From positions 2,699,045 to 2,763,044 of the forward strand of contig JAUPFP010000030.1 of NCBI GenBank assembly GCA_036925085.1: a stretch of 64,000 bases of DNA. The letters are read 5' to 3'. Shown in pieces: positions 13,701-25,000 of this stretch. How positions within the stretch are numbered: position 1 is the stretch's first letter; the number at the start of each line of letters is the position of its first letter. The notes under the pieces were generated by a model that saw nothing but the letters and a program-made list of their open reading frames with translations, was not told the origin of the DNA and did no database searches. The position numbers and the translations under genes are program-made. The stretch is from Brachycybe producta. Lineage: Eukaryota > Arthropoda > Diplopoda > Playtdesmida > Andrognathidae.

Positions 13701-16700
13701 CACGGCACATCTGTGTGCCACAGACGATCCTTTAGAATATTTGGAAATATTAAATTACTAGCAATGGGAACCCGTTTTATGAGGGTTTATCAGAAAATCT
13801 TGAAAATTTAGAAAATATATCAAAATATTTATGTGAATGGCATATCGGTTCTTTAAAAAATATCGTCGTTTAATAAGTGATACCATGGTTAACTGACATT
13901 TAGGTATAAAAAAATCAATCATAAAAAAGAAGAGCATCGTTCGGAAAATGTCGCGAAATAAACAAAGATTTATTTTAAAAAGATTTTGAGAATATTTAGA
14001 AAAACAAATTGTTTGCGATGTCATATTCGTAATATAATTATATTAATTATGGCTAAAAAAAAAGTCCACATTTTATTAGCAAAATATTGTGTAACAAAAC
14101 CTTAAATTTAGCATTATAACTAGGGCTTGGATTTTGATGCAATATCATCCGGAATGTTTATCAATATGTGGCCCAAGTGCCAATTTGTGAAGTAAGAATC
14201 TCATTTAGATAATAAAAAAAAACAATTGTTCTTTCTAATTAAAAACAATGGTTAGAGGCTAGAACTCTAGTTGACAACTGATAGTAACCAGACATCTAGC
14301 CTCTCTAACCAGCCTTTTCTGATTAGAAAAAAGCATAATTGCAGTTTGCTCTAATAATGATCATGATTGATTCCTTCACAATTGCCACTTGGACCACAAA
14401 TTGAGAAACATTCCGGTTGATATTGCATCAAAATCCGAGCCCTAATTATAACGATTTTTGTTCCTCTTTTAAAATTTATATTTTGTTAGTTACGTCGTTG
14501 ATCACTTTATTAAATGACGATATATGATTGCTTACCGAAGACTATATTTGTTTTAATAATAATAATATAACCTATACCCCATCCCAACGTATCTATATAC
14601 AACTCAGGGCTTTTATAGTAATTGCCGAAATTTATGCAATTCAGCCTTTGAGTGTTGTTATGTTACAAATTTACAAACAACGAAACTATATATACTGTAT
14701 ATATATAAATATTATATAAATTAACGTTGACTATCTCGTGGCACACCTAACAAAATTCCTGGCACCCTCATTGGAAATCAATGAATTAAGACACTGGGGG
14801 TGTGGGTAGAATGGACTCGAGCGTTCACCTTCCTTCCCTCCCCCTTCTCAATGTCCTCAATCCCTAAATACGATAATATCAGTCTGATATTATGATCAGA
14901 GATATGATCAGTGATCACAGTCCTATTGCAAGTCATCATTAGATGAAAATCTGCTAGACAAATTATCTGACAAAACGATCAAACTCGTAATTTAAACACA
15001 GCAAAAGAGAGAATGAACCCAGACAAGTTCCCCTCAAATCACCCCCCCCCCCCTTTTTTTTTCTCAATTTGGACATATGTTTTATGGATAAATAATATCA
15101 ATTGCTTCTGAGGCTTCACGCTCGAATTGAAAACTGACCAACCCGACTCGAGTTGTATTTCCTTCTTCCCTTTATTTAGTGATCTGACATGCACTATTTA
15201 TAAGGAACACGGAAAAAGTCCCTTTAATCCGTATTATTATACCATCAACAAGAATTATAAATAAATGTAGTGAAAAGGAGAATTACAAATTTGTGGTCTT
15301 TTCTTTTGCAACCAGACTAAAAGGAGAGTTCCTGGCAAATTGCACAAACAATAATAGTTAAGGTGGCTTTATAGATATTTTTGTTTTGTTTTTGTCCCCT
15401 CGGATGGTGCCTCACTGCAGTTCCTAATCATAGACATGCTGCTTCATAGACATTTTCAGGAAAATTTGGACGTAAAAATGTCAAGCGAACTTTATTTAGA
15501 AACAACATTACAAAAAAAAAATTCAAATTGTATTCAAAACTAGAATGGTAGAAGATTATGTTTTTAGATTATGATTAAGTTTTTTTCATGACAATATCTT
15601 AAAAAATAAACATTTTTTATAGTTCAGTTTGAAAATGACTTTTTTTTTTGTTGTTTTCATGAAAAAGTAATGTATTTTTGCCTTTATCAAACTGACATAA
15701 AAAGTTAATTTTTAAAGATATCAATCATGAAAGAACTTTTAGCATCATCAGTAACTATTCTAGTTTCTAAAACAATTGCATTTTTTTCGTAATATTTTTT
15801 CTGAAAAACATTCACTTGAAATAAATATTTTTTTTTTCAAAACCTCAAGGTTGGAGGTGGAGACCTCTTTTGTATAAGTCACTGCAGTGGCGCCATCGAG
15901 TGGGGGACAAAAACAAAATAAATATCTATTCAGCCACCATGCTTTACTTATGTCCAGTTTCTTTGAGATTATTTTTGTCAGTACAGTAGTTGTTATAAAA
16001 GAAATAATGGTTGGGTGTCTCAGGTTTTTATTTTAGGGGATTCTCCTCCACCCTATTTTTTGCAATTTTTCTCTCAATCCCGAAGTTCATCATCAATATA
16101 AGGGTGTGTGTGTGTATTGTGGGGCTTTAGCTGTTATATCCCTTTGACATGTCTCTCTTTTACTATGTAGTTTGTAAGTGAGGATGGCCTCGGTTGTTCC
16201 CGAAGGCCTCGTAACCGTGTATTGTGAGGAGCTTGCTTTTAGCACCGATGCTTTTGAGGCCCATTAAACCGGACTCCTTCCTTCCTTTTCAGGCTTTTCG
16301 CATCATTTATTTGTTCTCTCTTCGTTTTTTTTTTTCTCTTCTCTTTATATTATTATCTACAGTATGTCTAAAAAAATTACCTAAATATTTTATATGAAAA
16401 TATCTTGGTGTTCAAAAATGAATTTTTCAGAAACTATAAAAAAACAAACTACACAAAAGGTCGTTTCTAGTATTTCTTTTAAATTTTCATTCATTTCTAT
16501 GGAGATATTTATTTTTGTTTAATAAAAATATTCTGTTTTGCTCTTCCCGTGTGAAGTGTAGGTGGAGGTTAAGAAGTTCGGTTTATTTATTTATTTAAAA
16601 ACTAGAAAGTGCACGGTAATTCGGTAATTTCCTTTTAGGGTTATGTTTCAAATATATATTCTAGTATTTTTTAAAAAAAATGTCATTCATTTCTACAGAG

Positions 16701-19700
16701 CTGTTAGATTTTTATAAAATATATATTGTATTTTGCTCTTAATATTTTAATTGTGTGCTGAGTTCAGGTTCTCGTGTTTTTAATTTTCTACTTCAAAACT
16801 AGAAAGTACACGTTAATTTCCTTTTAGGTTTAGTTTTTCAGGTATATTTTCTAATTTCATTTTAAAAAAATGCATTCATTTCTACTGAAATGTTTAGTTT
16901 TTAGAAAATTTATGCTTTTCATATTTTAATTGTATAGAGAGTTCAGGTGCTTAATTTTTAATTTTCAATTTAAAAACTAGAAAATACACAGTTATTTATT
17001 TTTAGGGTTATATTTTCAGGCATATTTTCTAGTTTCATTTAAATCCTTCATTCATTTCTACCATGCTGTTTAGTTTTAATAAAATATCTAAATATCTTAC
17101 CTGCGCCACCAAGTAATATTTTGATTCTAGATTTGTTCAGTTAGTTTTGAGACATACTGTATATCATATATATACAAGATAATGTAGTTGGGGGGGGGGT
17201 CCTAAGAAGAAAAAAAGGTATAAAAAAAGTCTTAAACCCTATAAAAGCATCTCGTTTTTATTTCGTATCATTGGGCACAAGAGTAGTCACTTTTCACGGT
17301 TAAAATATTAGCATGTGTGTCGTTCGTTATAATGGGGAAACAAGGGGAAGGTTCTTCTTACTTAATATATTGGGATGGAGAATTGAGAATTCTACTCTTT
17401 TTTTTTTTCATTTGAAGCTCAAGTTTGTGTGAAATCGATCAGGAACCCCCTCTCCTCCTCTTTTTTTTTGTTCTCTTTTTAAAAAAATAACAGTTAAAAT
17501 GTGACACCTAGCTGGAATTGAGGTACTTAGATCTCTGAAAACAATGAAGATCTATTTATTTCAACGAAAAACAAGAAAATCTCATCTGAATCCCTAACTC
17601 CCTTCATTAAAAAAATAACAGCAAAGTGGATGGAATACAATGGAGATGACACGTTTATAGTTGGGTGTCATCTATTCTCTTGATTTATAAACAATTTGAA
17701 TACGGAGTCTGAGGATATCATCGTGATATGCCAACTATAAATGTGGAAGAAATTATGACAGAACATTATTATGATCGTCATTTTTTTTTAAATATGCAAT
17801 ATTAAAAAGATCAATTTTAATAGAATTTTGTTTATTCTGTGATTTTAGAAGCAATTTTAAGCTGATTTTAAACTGTCGCCATCCCGCGAATTCTTGTCTT
17901 TCGGGAAAAAAAAAAACTTGAAAATGTTTTTAGAAACTTGAAGGGGAGATCAATCACTTAATCTTCCAAAATTAACCTGTTTATGTCAATTTGGAAAATG
18001 GACAATTGCATGAAGAGGATATTTTTTAAAAAAAATTTGTCTATATAAAGTTTATTTTGAAAGATTTAAACATTGGCTACCATTCTAGTTTCTAACACAA
18101 AAATGACGATTCTCCTCCCGGATTTTCCTCAAATCAAATTAGATTTTGTCTGACTTTTCAGCTAGATAGAAATAAATATATACGAGGGTAAATCTTTAAA
18201 AATAAACTTTTTGTGACAATTTCGAGTTCACCCTTTACATTTTTCACTTGAAGATGGAACAAAAAAATTGCTTACGGCCTTACATGCTGTTAAGCTGATA
18301 ACGTCCAAACCTTTTTTTGCCTCTTTGGAGAAAAAACACACCATTTTTCGACTCAAAGGTGGTTGCAAACTTGCAAAGTATTTTCTATGGAAAGACTTAA
18401 AAGTAGTCGATCAATTTTGGCGACAACCCGACTTCATTATGCAATAGAAAGGTGGCTTGTGTGCCAAGGGCCTTAAAGAGTCATAATTTTTTTTTATTGT
18501 AAATTATAATAAAATTGTTAGAAATTTCACACAACAAATTTTGTAAATTTCATTCTTAGCGCACCAAAATGATGTTTATACGAGGGATTATTTGGGTTTA
18601 ATGAAGATTTACATAAATTGGGGTCTGTATGGGAGAAACTCCTCTTACTTCATTCCCCTTAAAATAATCACCACCAACACCAACCACCCCATTTAGTCTC
18701 CAATATTTCTATGTTAACATTTCAGAAACACCGTAATTATTAGATTAGACATCGTATTAACAAAACAGTAAATGAACGGAAAACACGAAAAAAAAAATCC
18801 AAAGGCAAGAATTTAAACGATGCTATAAATCACAATTAAAAACAAAGTGGAGTTTTAGTAGAACTTCAAATATCGTTTTGTGTTTCCTTTTTGTAGACAA
18901 AACCTCGAGACCGAGAATACATATGCAAATTCATCTAAAATGGTTAATTAATCTCTTTCCTCCTCCTTTAATGTGTTAATTTAGAAAAGACGCCTTTGGA
19001 TGGTTCGTGGGGCGAATGGCGACCCTGGAGTGGCTGCAGTTCCACATGTGGACACGGAGGAACACGGACAAGACACCGTCTTTGCGACAGTCCAGCACCA
19101 TCCAACAATGGTCTATTCTGCGTGGGCCAGGGTGCCATCGAATCGCAACCGTGCCCTCCGTCCAATCAACAACCGTGTCCACGTACGGAATATACATCAG
19201 GACGGTTTATTTTAAACTCAATGGATGAAATTAAACTGTTGTGTCAACTGTGGTATTTCGACGGCCCCTTTACATTTTATGGCATGAACGTAACAAGTCA
19301 TAACCGATTCAACGGGTTAATTTCAACCGGTTGAGTATAAAAACGTGCCGATTTTATGTCGAGACTTTCTCGTATTTTGTTTCGTAACGATATATAGAGA
19401 AAAAAATTTCAAAAGATATTTGAAAATTAGAAAAGTAAATATTTCATGTTTTTTGTGTGTGTGTTGAACAGAACAGACAACGACACCATCACCAGTGGAT
19501 TCGTACACGAACAGAATGCCGATCGGCTGTACATGCGGCTGTACGATGGACGCACTGAAAACATCCACGTCGCGTCCGATGTACATTGCTTCCGATGGAA
19601 AACGCTGTCCAAACACGGCCAAATGGGTTATTAAGGTAAAAACAAACACGCAACTTCCGTAAGGAAACGCAAAATGCTCCGCTGTTAAGCCAGCTTTTTT

Positions 19701-21487
19701 TTGACCACATTGTGTGTTTTTAAATTCTACTTAAAGGGCCTCTCAGAAGCATCTCTGAAGTTCACCTTCTTGCACTTCGACCTCAACGACACATCCGAAT
19801 GTCTACAAGTCCGTGACGGCGATCTTCTTTCTTCCGAATTGCTGCTTCACGAAACCGGTCGTAACGTTCCTCGTCCAGTCCTGACATCGTCGCAGGTTGC
19901 ACTGTTACGGTTCCATTCGACACCGTCCGTTCTCGATGGTATCGTCGGAAGCGGCTTCGTAGTCAAAATCGAGATAGCCCGTAAGAGCATAAAAACTAGA
20001 AAAGCTCCAGCCATATATTAAAATTAATAATTCTCTCTCCTATTTGTGTTGAACCAGATCCTAATTTGACAATGATTCCATTGCCAATGGATGCCATTCA
20101 GCAGAACAAATTGCTCAACAATCCGATCCATCTTGTGGCCACCCTCTTCTGTTTGATCATAATGCTAGTCAGTTTTTCTCTTGCGATCCATCACTTCATT
20201 CATAACAAGAGGCGGCATATCGATGATCCAATGTTACCCAGTCCCATTACAAGTTCTCCAGGAAGTCTTCAAGATGGCTACCATCTGTTTCAACCTGTCA
20301 CATCAACTACCTCTCTGTCTGACGTATCGCTTAAGGGACGACGGGTCATGCGTACGCGTCGCCAGTATAAGCGCAGAAAACGATCTCTTTGTATGTCCAG
20401 AAGAACTCATTCACCTATTGATTCGGTTGGAAGTGCAGAAACTAGTCATTTGTCTCGCGACGGGATCGCAAGTCCCGAAGAATACATGCGAGACTCTAAA
20501 ATCTTTTCTTCTAGTCCATCAATATCAAGTGGCACTTCGCCACCTCCACCGGTCCCTCCGTTACAGAGGCATAATTCGTCACAGCGAGGACGTCGGAAGG
20601 TCCATCCGATTGTCGTCCACAAACCACCTCTTCCTCTTACTACGACAACGTCCAAAAGCGGTCGTACTAATTGTTGCTCTTCACAACCGCCACTGACTAA
20701 ACAGTCACCATTAACTCCTGGAATGACTAGGAGGTTACCGGTGGCCACCGTTTCGCCACAACCAGCTCGTATTCTTCCATCAAAGCGAGATGAGAACGAT
20801 CCGAAAGATTTAAAGAACTTTGAGAAATCAACAAGAGAGGAAAGGGTTGAAGTAGACGAAAGTGAAAATAAAGTTTGTCCATCGTTTTCGCCAACGACAA
20901 ATAGTACAGAAGGTGAAGAGGCAGGAGCACGTCAGGAATCGGTTAGTAATTTAAGTGAAATTTCTTCTTCAGAGGTCGACGGCAACCAAGAAATTCCTAA
21001 CGGAAGAAGTCAAGGTTCGGTAACATTACGTCCACAAGTTAGAATGCGAAACCATAATCGTGAAGATAGACGAATGATGGCGTCGTTATCCGAGGTATCT
21101 CTATCTGGTACGGACGCCGAATTTGAATACGACTACTACGATTACGGTGTCCACAACACACCGGGTTCGTATTTCTCGCAATTCGGAAGTTCAGCCATGT
21201 CTTGGTTGCCGCCGTTTTTGCCACAACCACCGTACGACCAACCAAATTATGCGATGCATGACTTCAGAAGAAGCAGAACCGACGAAGACGAGGGAGTCTC
21301 TCGGACACAAGAGTCTTCGGCAGACTCCGATACTCTGACTATATCGGCTACAAGTGACATGGTCGAACAGTTATCGGAATCACCTCTGCCGTCGACCTCC
21401 GCAAAAGAATCTGATAATCCGCCATCGACGGCACCATCAACAACCAACCGATCGATAGGCCATCAACGAAAAGACATTTCCGGTTAA
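7797..21487 (+). CDS. THSD1: THSD1-like transmembrane protein (TSP1 + CUB), 7 exons, 1056 aa
   Basis: Exons 7797-7905, 9469-9746, 10805-11552, 18985-19182, 19472-19635, 19737-19980 and 20058-21487 join in phase with GT-AG introns. Residues 1-28 are a signal peptide (core LLFYWIFLIVCWL). Residues 37-378 match the THSD1 ectodomain in order: a VxWPxF-type segment, an IFPCD segment and a CxLFNETYVEYCF segment like the vertebrate C-x-LF...KYCFDF. Residues about 384-443 are a TSP1 repeat (WGEWRPWSGCSSTCG). Residues about 460-580 hold a CTCGC motif and a CUB-like domain. A helix spans about 605-626, followed by a basic stop-transfer and a 430-residue tail with SPPPPVPP. N-glycosylation sequons occur in the ectodomain. 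Vertebrate THSD1 acts at the cell surface in focal adhesion assembly; the same role here is inference. As I recall it, the human protein has no CUB domain. Poly(A) signal at 21663. Confidence 0.8.
7906..9468. other. THSD1-like intron 1
   Basis: Intron from the GTAAGT donor after codon GGATCA-A to a TTTTCAG acceptor. The phase-1 junction restores an AGA codon. It contains two family A copies (about 7930-8290 and 8285-8605) and unremarkable AT-rich sequence. A GC-richer patch at 8690-8960 holds the inverted-looking segments GGCGCCACACC and GGCGCTCC and is probably transposon-derived. No exon seen. Confidence 0.7.
7930..8605. repeat. Two adjacent family A foldback copies
   Basis: The first copy is decayed (AGAAACTAGAAGAG at 8041 to TTCTAGTTTTTAAA near 8245). 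The second is fuller, starting with GCTTAAACGCCCCTCAAAC near 8297 and TTCAGGCGCAAAATGAAG. It has the loop CAGTTTGAAAATGACCCAACTTTAAGC and ends after TCTTCTAGTTTCTAAAGC at about 8605. Both lie in intron 1 of the THSD1-like gene. Confidence 0.7.
9747..10804. other. THSD1-like intron 2
   Basis: Phase-0 intron with GTAAGT donor and TTTGTACAG acceptor. It holds the 9856-10077 element and a (TCC)n-rich stretch at 10680-10705. Nothing else is recognised. Confidence 0.65.
9856..10077. repeat. Short-TIR element in THSD1-like intron 2
   Basis: The termini are an imperfect inverted repeat of about 35 bp: GACCACTTTTGAATGGTCGA then GACTGCAAAATG on the left, CATTTTGCAGTCGAACTC then AATAAGTGGTC on the right. 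The GACTGCAAAATG motif recurs at about 30500, so this is a dispersed family. The short open frames inside are artefacts of the element, not exons. Confidence 0.65.
11580..11967. mobile_element. hAT-like element (family J), copy 1
   Basis: Starts CAGTGGCGCGTTTATA and ends TGTAAATCGCCACTG. Flanking 8-mers TCTACTTT (11572-11579) and TCCACTTT (11968-11975) match at 7 of 8 positions, which fits an old 8-bp hAT target duplication. It shares GGGCCCCTGGGG-like and CTAGTGCG-type blocks with the copy at 36830-37063. A family A foldback sits inside it. No transposase frame, so non-autonomous. Confidence 0.7.
11690..11906. repeat. Family A foldback nested in family J element
   Basis: Short family A copy lacking most of the central arm. 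The left landmarks CAGGAGCAAAATTAAAAG and TTTTAGAAACTAGAAGGGT are followed almost directly by the right landmarks CTAGCTTCTAAA, AATAATCAAAGTTCGAGAGG and CGTTTACACTTTAAACGACC. The right end is one of the best-preserved termini of the family. The nesting shows insertion after family J. Confidence 0.75.
14121..14444. mobile_element. hAT-like MITE (family C), intact with 8-bp TSD
   Basis: A 324-bp element with terminal inverted repeats TAGGGCTTGGATTTTGATGC and GCATCAAAATCCGAGCCCTA. It is flanked on both sides by a perfect 8-bp duplication, ATTATAAC (14113-14120 and 14445-14452). The inner arms contain GAGGCTAGAACTCTAG and the complementary ATCTAGCCTC. The TAGGG terminus plus 8-bp duplication is the hAT superfamily signature. 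There is no transposase. Relatives occur at about 29249-29400 and 40375-40854. Confidence 0.85.
15540..15830. repeat. Family A foldback, reverse orientation
   Basis: Starts with AACTAGAATGGTAGAAG. The loop region is followed by CAAACTGACATAAAAAG, GATATCAATCATGAAAG and CTATTCTAGTTTCTAAAAC. Diverged but complete arm-loop-arm order. Confidence 0.65.
16425..17070. repeat. Tandem block of about 170-200-bp units
   Basis: Four imperfect units begin near 16425, 16597, 16794 and 16970 with sequence like AAAACTAGAAAGTACACG. Each runs through TTCCTTTTAGG, a TTTTCAGGTATATTTTCTA segment, CATTCATTTCTAC and TTTTGCTC or TTTTCATATTTTAATTGT. The variable spacing and 10-25 percent visible divergence suggest an old tandem array. 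The AAACTAGAAAG start is like part of family A, so the array may derive from it. Confidence 0.7.
17645..17748. repeat. Small palindromic MITE (family H), copy 1
   Basis: Inverted ends GACACGTTTATAGTTGG and CCAACTATAAATGTGG. The same ends, with TTTATAGTTGGCA and CAACTATAAACGC, occur at 63183-63277. Single ends are near 48110, 49380 and 60420. About 100 bp, non-coding. Confidence 0.6.
17865..18110. repeat. Family A foldback, forward, decayed
   Basis: Carries TTCTTGTCTTTCGGG, GTTTTTAGAAACTTGAAGG, CAATCACTTAAT, TATAAAGTTTATTTTGAAAG and TACCATTCTAGTTTCTAACAC in order. The right end is lost. Confidence 0.65.
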
Positions 21488-22077
21488 CTCTCTACGTATT
21501 TCACAGAGCTAACAGTTTCGATATTTACAGAGTGTTGTTATATCTAATCTAGTCATTATAATTTGTATCACGCGCCCAATTGCTTTTGTTGTAAATTTCA
21601 TTTGTCTTTTTGTACATTTGTCTACGTGAGGAATATATTCGTATTAAAAGTGCCATTTTCTAAATAAAAGCCGACGATTGACAAAAAGCAGACGATTCTT
21701 CATTCACTTTTTGCTGGGTTTTTTTTTCTTCTAGCAATGGTTATATTTATAAAGGAATCGTTAAATGCCATTAAAGTATAGCAAATAAATGGCGCCACCT
21801 CTTACTTAAAGCTTATTTTGAACGTGATTCAACGCTAGCTTTACGAAACGAAACAGAAATATAAGAGATAAGAGAAATAAACAGAACTTTTAAGAGACAT
21901 CATACAATATTTTAAGCTCACTCACACAAGAGGTTTTTCTCTAACATGAAGTTGAGCTACCTGTATGTATACATTTGAAAGGGGGGGGGGGGGGAGACAT
22001 AAAAGTAACATTGTAAAGATTCGAAAAACCATAAGTAATTACCTCGTTACCATAATTAATTAGAAGAAATTCAACAT
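21488..22077. other. 3' spacer between two convergent genes
   Basis: A 590-bp region between the stop codons of the THSD1-like gene (+) and the UTP3 gene (-). It holds the AATAAA signal of the upstream gene at 21663-21668. The rest is AT-rich with a run of about 14 G at 21978-21992. I see no strong AATAAA for the minus-strand gene in its first 300 bases. Confidence 0.6.
21663..21668 (+). promoter_or_regulatory. Poly(A) signal AATAAA of THSD1-like gene
   Basis: AATAAA lies 176 bases after the stop codon and is followed by a T-rich stretch (TTTTTGCTGGGTTTTTTTTT) about 40 bases later, the usual downstream element arrangement. Confidence 0.6.
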
Positions 22078-25000
22078 TCATTTTATTTTGATAGAACGAG
22101 AAGTGGTTGCTTTGATTCCAGATATTTCTCCGGAGTATTTTCTCACTTCTCTTTTCACGTCGTGAACCTGTGAAATAAGACAAAACCTTATGTTACTTCC
22201 TGACGCGTACAGTCGCCTCACTGCAACATGAAACTAATGACGTCAGAGAAGACGAAAAGAAGTTTCTCGTAGTCAATTACCCCCACCCCCCCCCCCCCTT
22301 CTTAATCCGACTAAGGGACACATTCCTAGGTTTTTGATCGAACACTGTGACGTCACAAACTACTAATTACAGTGAGGCTACTATAAATGCAACTAAAAAC
22401 AAACGTTAAACGACAATGCCGTCGCGACAACTAACCTGACTCCTACGACGTATCTTTGCACGATTAAACTTAATCTTGTTTCGAATTCTCGGGTGACGAT
22501 ATACTTTCTTACGATACGGCATCAATCCTTTGTTTTTAGCAATCTTATAGAAAATAATTTTTTTTAATTAATTAATTATAAAAACCATGTTGACTTGAAC
22601 CGGTTTTAACTCATTAGTGCATGAAACATTACCTTGTACGAGACTTTTCGTTTGTCACCTTCTGCAATCGGCAACTTATCGGCATCGTCTTCATCGGCGA
22701 TATCAGAACTATAAATGTAGAAATACAAAATGTCAAATAAACTTTCATGATTTTAGATATCATAGTTTGGCAAACTACGATCCGCCGCTTATTATTGCAA
22801 TTCATTGCTCAGATACAAATTAACTGCATTTTAACTTAACGCGGTTTTAAAGTGTAAACGTATCTCGAACTCTGATTAATCCCGTCTTTCAGGAACAAAA
22901 TGAAGAGAAACTTTGAATGTGTTTTAGAAACTAGAAGGGTAGTAGTTCAACCACTTAAGAATATTTTAATATTGATATCTTTCAAATTAAGCCTTTTTAA
23001 TTTAGTTTTTAAAGATATCAACATGGAAATATCCCCTTAAGTGATTCAACACTCCTTCTAGTTTCTAAAACGCTTTCGATCTAATTTATCTTAATTTTGC
23101 TCTTGAAACACAGTTCGAAAAAAACAGCTGTTCATGGCAATGTCTGCATTTTTTTATTTCTTGGTCCACAAAGCCTAAAATATATTTTTTTTTTCAGAAA
23201 ACGTTTGCCTAACTTATAAATTGATAACAATAAAAATTACAAACCCTTCAGAAAGACTCATCGAGTCGTCAATTTCTGAAATAACTTTAGTTTGTTTACG
23301 TCCAGCTATCATCTGAGAATACAACTGTAAAGCTTTCTTCTCATCTTGAGTTTCTCTGCTGACTTTATTCGTTTGCATTTTCTTCTCACGAACGGATGTC
23401 TCGCCGTTCGTAACAACGGGTTCAACAGACGCAGTCTTTTGCCAATTAACCAAAGCCTTAAGGTTACGTTTCTTCCTAAAGGAACCAAAAAACAAAACTT
23501 CATTTCCAAAAAAAGCAAGATTTTACTTAACTGATAAACTCGAAACTTACTTCTTCAGAACTTGTTTACTGATACTTTCGATAACGTTGGACACATCGTT
23601 TCCAGAATTCAAACATTCTAAGATAGCCTCCATGTCGCTTTCCATTTGACGATCAATGGGTTCGAGTTCTTTAAGAAGCTAAGATAAAAAACAAACAAAC
23701 AATCTAAATAATGTAAACGCAAGGCATTTTTTTTATGTATTTGTTACGAACATTTCGATAAAAAACCAATCGTTTAATGATGGGATGGAGCCTCGTTTGA
23801 ATTCGTTTGGCTTTTAACATCAGATAAAAGCAAACATTGGTGCAATAACTAAAACAAAGAAATATTCGATCACACGATAATTCCGATTTTTATCATATAC
23901 AAAAAAAAAAGTAAAATTTCCATCTCTCACTTGAGTAAAAGCTCGTATTTGACGTGAAGATAATCTGTTCCGGGTCCGATTGGTATTTCTCCTTTTTCGA
24001 CCAGATCGACTAACGGCCGAATCTTATCTCGAAGCAACAATAACTAGCGAAACAATGAAGAACAACATTTAAAGCCAACTTTTTTTTCGAAGCGAAAAAG
24101 ATTCTTCTCTTGAAGAAAAATTTACGAAAAGATTTCAACATTAAGAATCCAATTTTGGTGGTCAAGTTAAGTTCATCCAAACACGGACTCATTAATACAG
24201 AAGCAGTTAAACGTAACGTCATTCATCGAAACAATATAAACACGGCTAAACCTAACCTCATTGATGCAAACTAAGTTAACCTTAACCTCATTCCACCAAA
24301 AAAAAAAACAATTAACGCAAACACAGTTAATTCAACGTCGGTCATCCAAAAACAATTAATGTAAATCCAATTAAACTTAACCTCCATTAACCATTAATAA
24401 GAAGTGGTTAAACCCAACCTTATTAAAGCAAACATAGCTAGACTTTACCTCATTTACACAAACACAAAACAAACATATTTAAACTTATTAAAGTAAATGC
24501 GGTGAAACATAACCTAGAACTTAATACAAACGGGGTTAAACATGGTGGAATGATTTAGTTCACTGAAATAAATCGCGATTCAAATAATGTTTTAAATAAA
24601 AAAAATTCGACTTTAAAGCAAATTAAATCCGATTTTTCCACTTTTTTGTTTTACAAAAAATCATGCTGCGATTAAACATGAATAAAATTAACAAATTAAA
24701 CAATACCTTTGCTCGAAAATCTTCTATCATACTGAGCAATTCCGGAGATTCCTTCTCCAATAACTATATATACATAAAATCGATCATTACGAGTCTCACT
24801 AGCAAAGTAAACTTCTCGCAAATAAATACTGAAACCTCTAATTTCTCTTGCTTGGTCAGACTTGTCAAATCTCGTTCTATTATCTCTGTCTCCTTTTTTT
24901 CTTTCTTCAACGACACTTTGCCTTTCTGAAAACCAAAACTTTCCAATTCAAAGAACCGAATCGTAAAAAAAAAAAAAAAAAATCACCGAAAATGACAAGA

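Larger units (their letters stand above)
11553..18984. other. THSD1-like intron 3, 7.4 kb, element-rich
   Basis: The donor GTGGGT follows TACG and the acceptor is TTAATTTAG. The phase-1 junction makes a GAA codon leading into the TSP1 exon. The intron contains a hAT-like element with a nested family A copy (11580-11967), a hAT-like element at 14121-14444, family A copies near 15540 and 17865, a tandem block at 16425-17070, and a short palindromic element at 17645-17748. I found no additional exon. A GC-richer patch at 16180-16285 is unexplained. Confidence 0.65.

Noticed and set aside
19446-19634. Alternative frame in THSD1-like exon 5
   Set aside because: Using the second AG (exon start 19477) shifts the frame and breaks the junction to the CUB-like exon. 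The first AG (exon start 19472) keeps phase and yields the cysteine-rich CTCGC segment.
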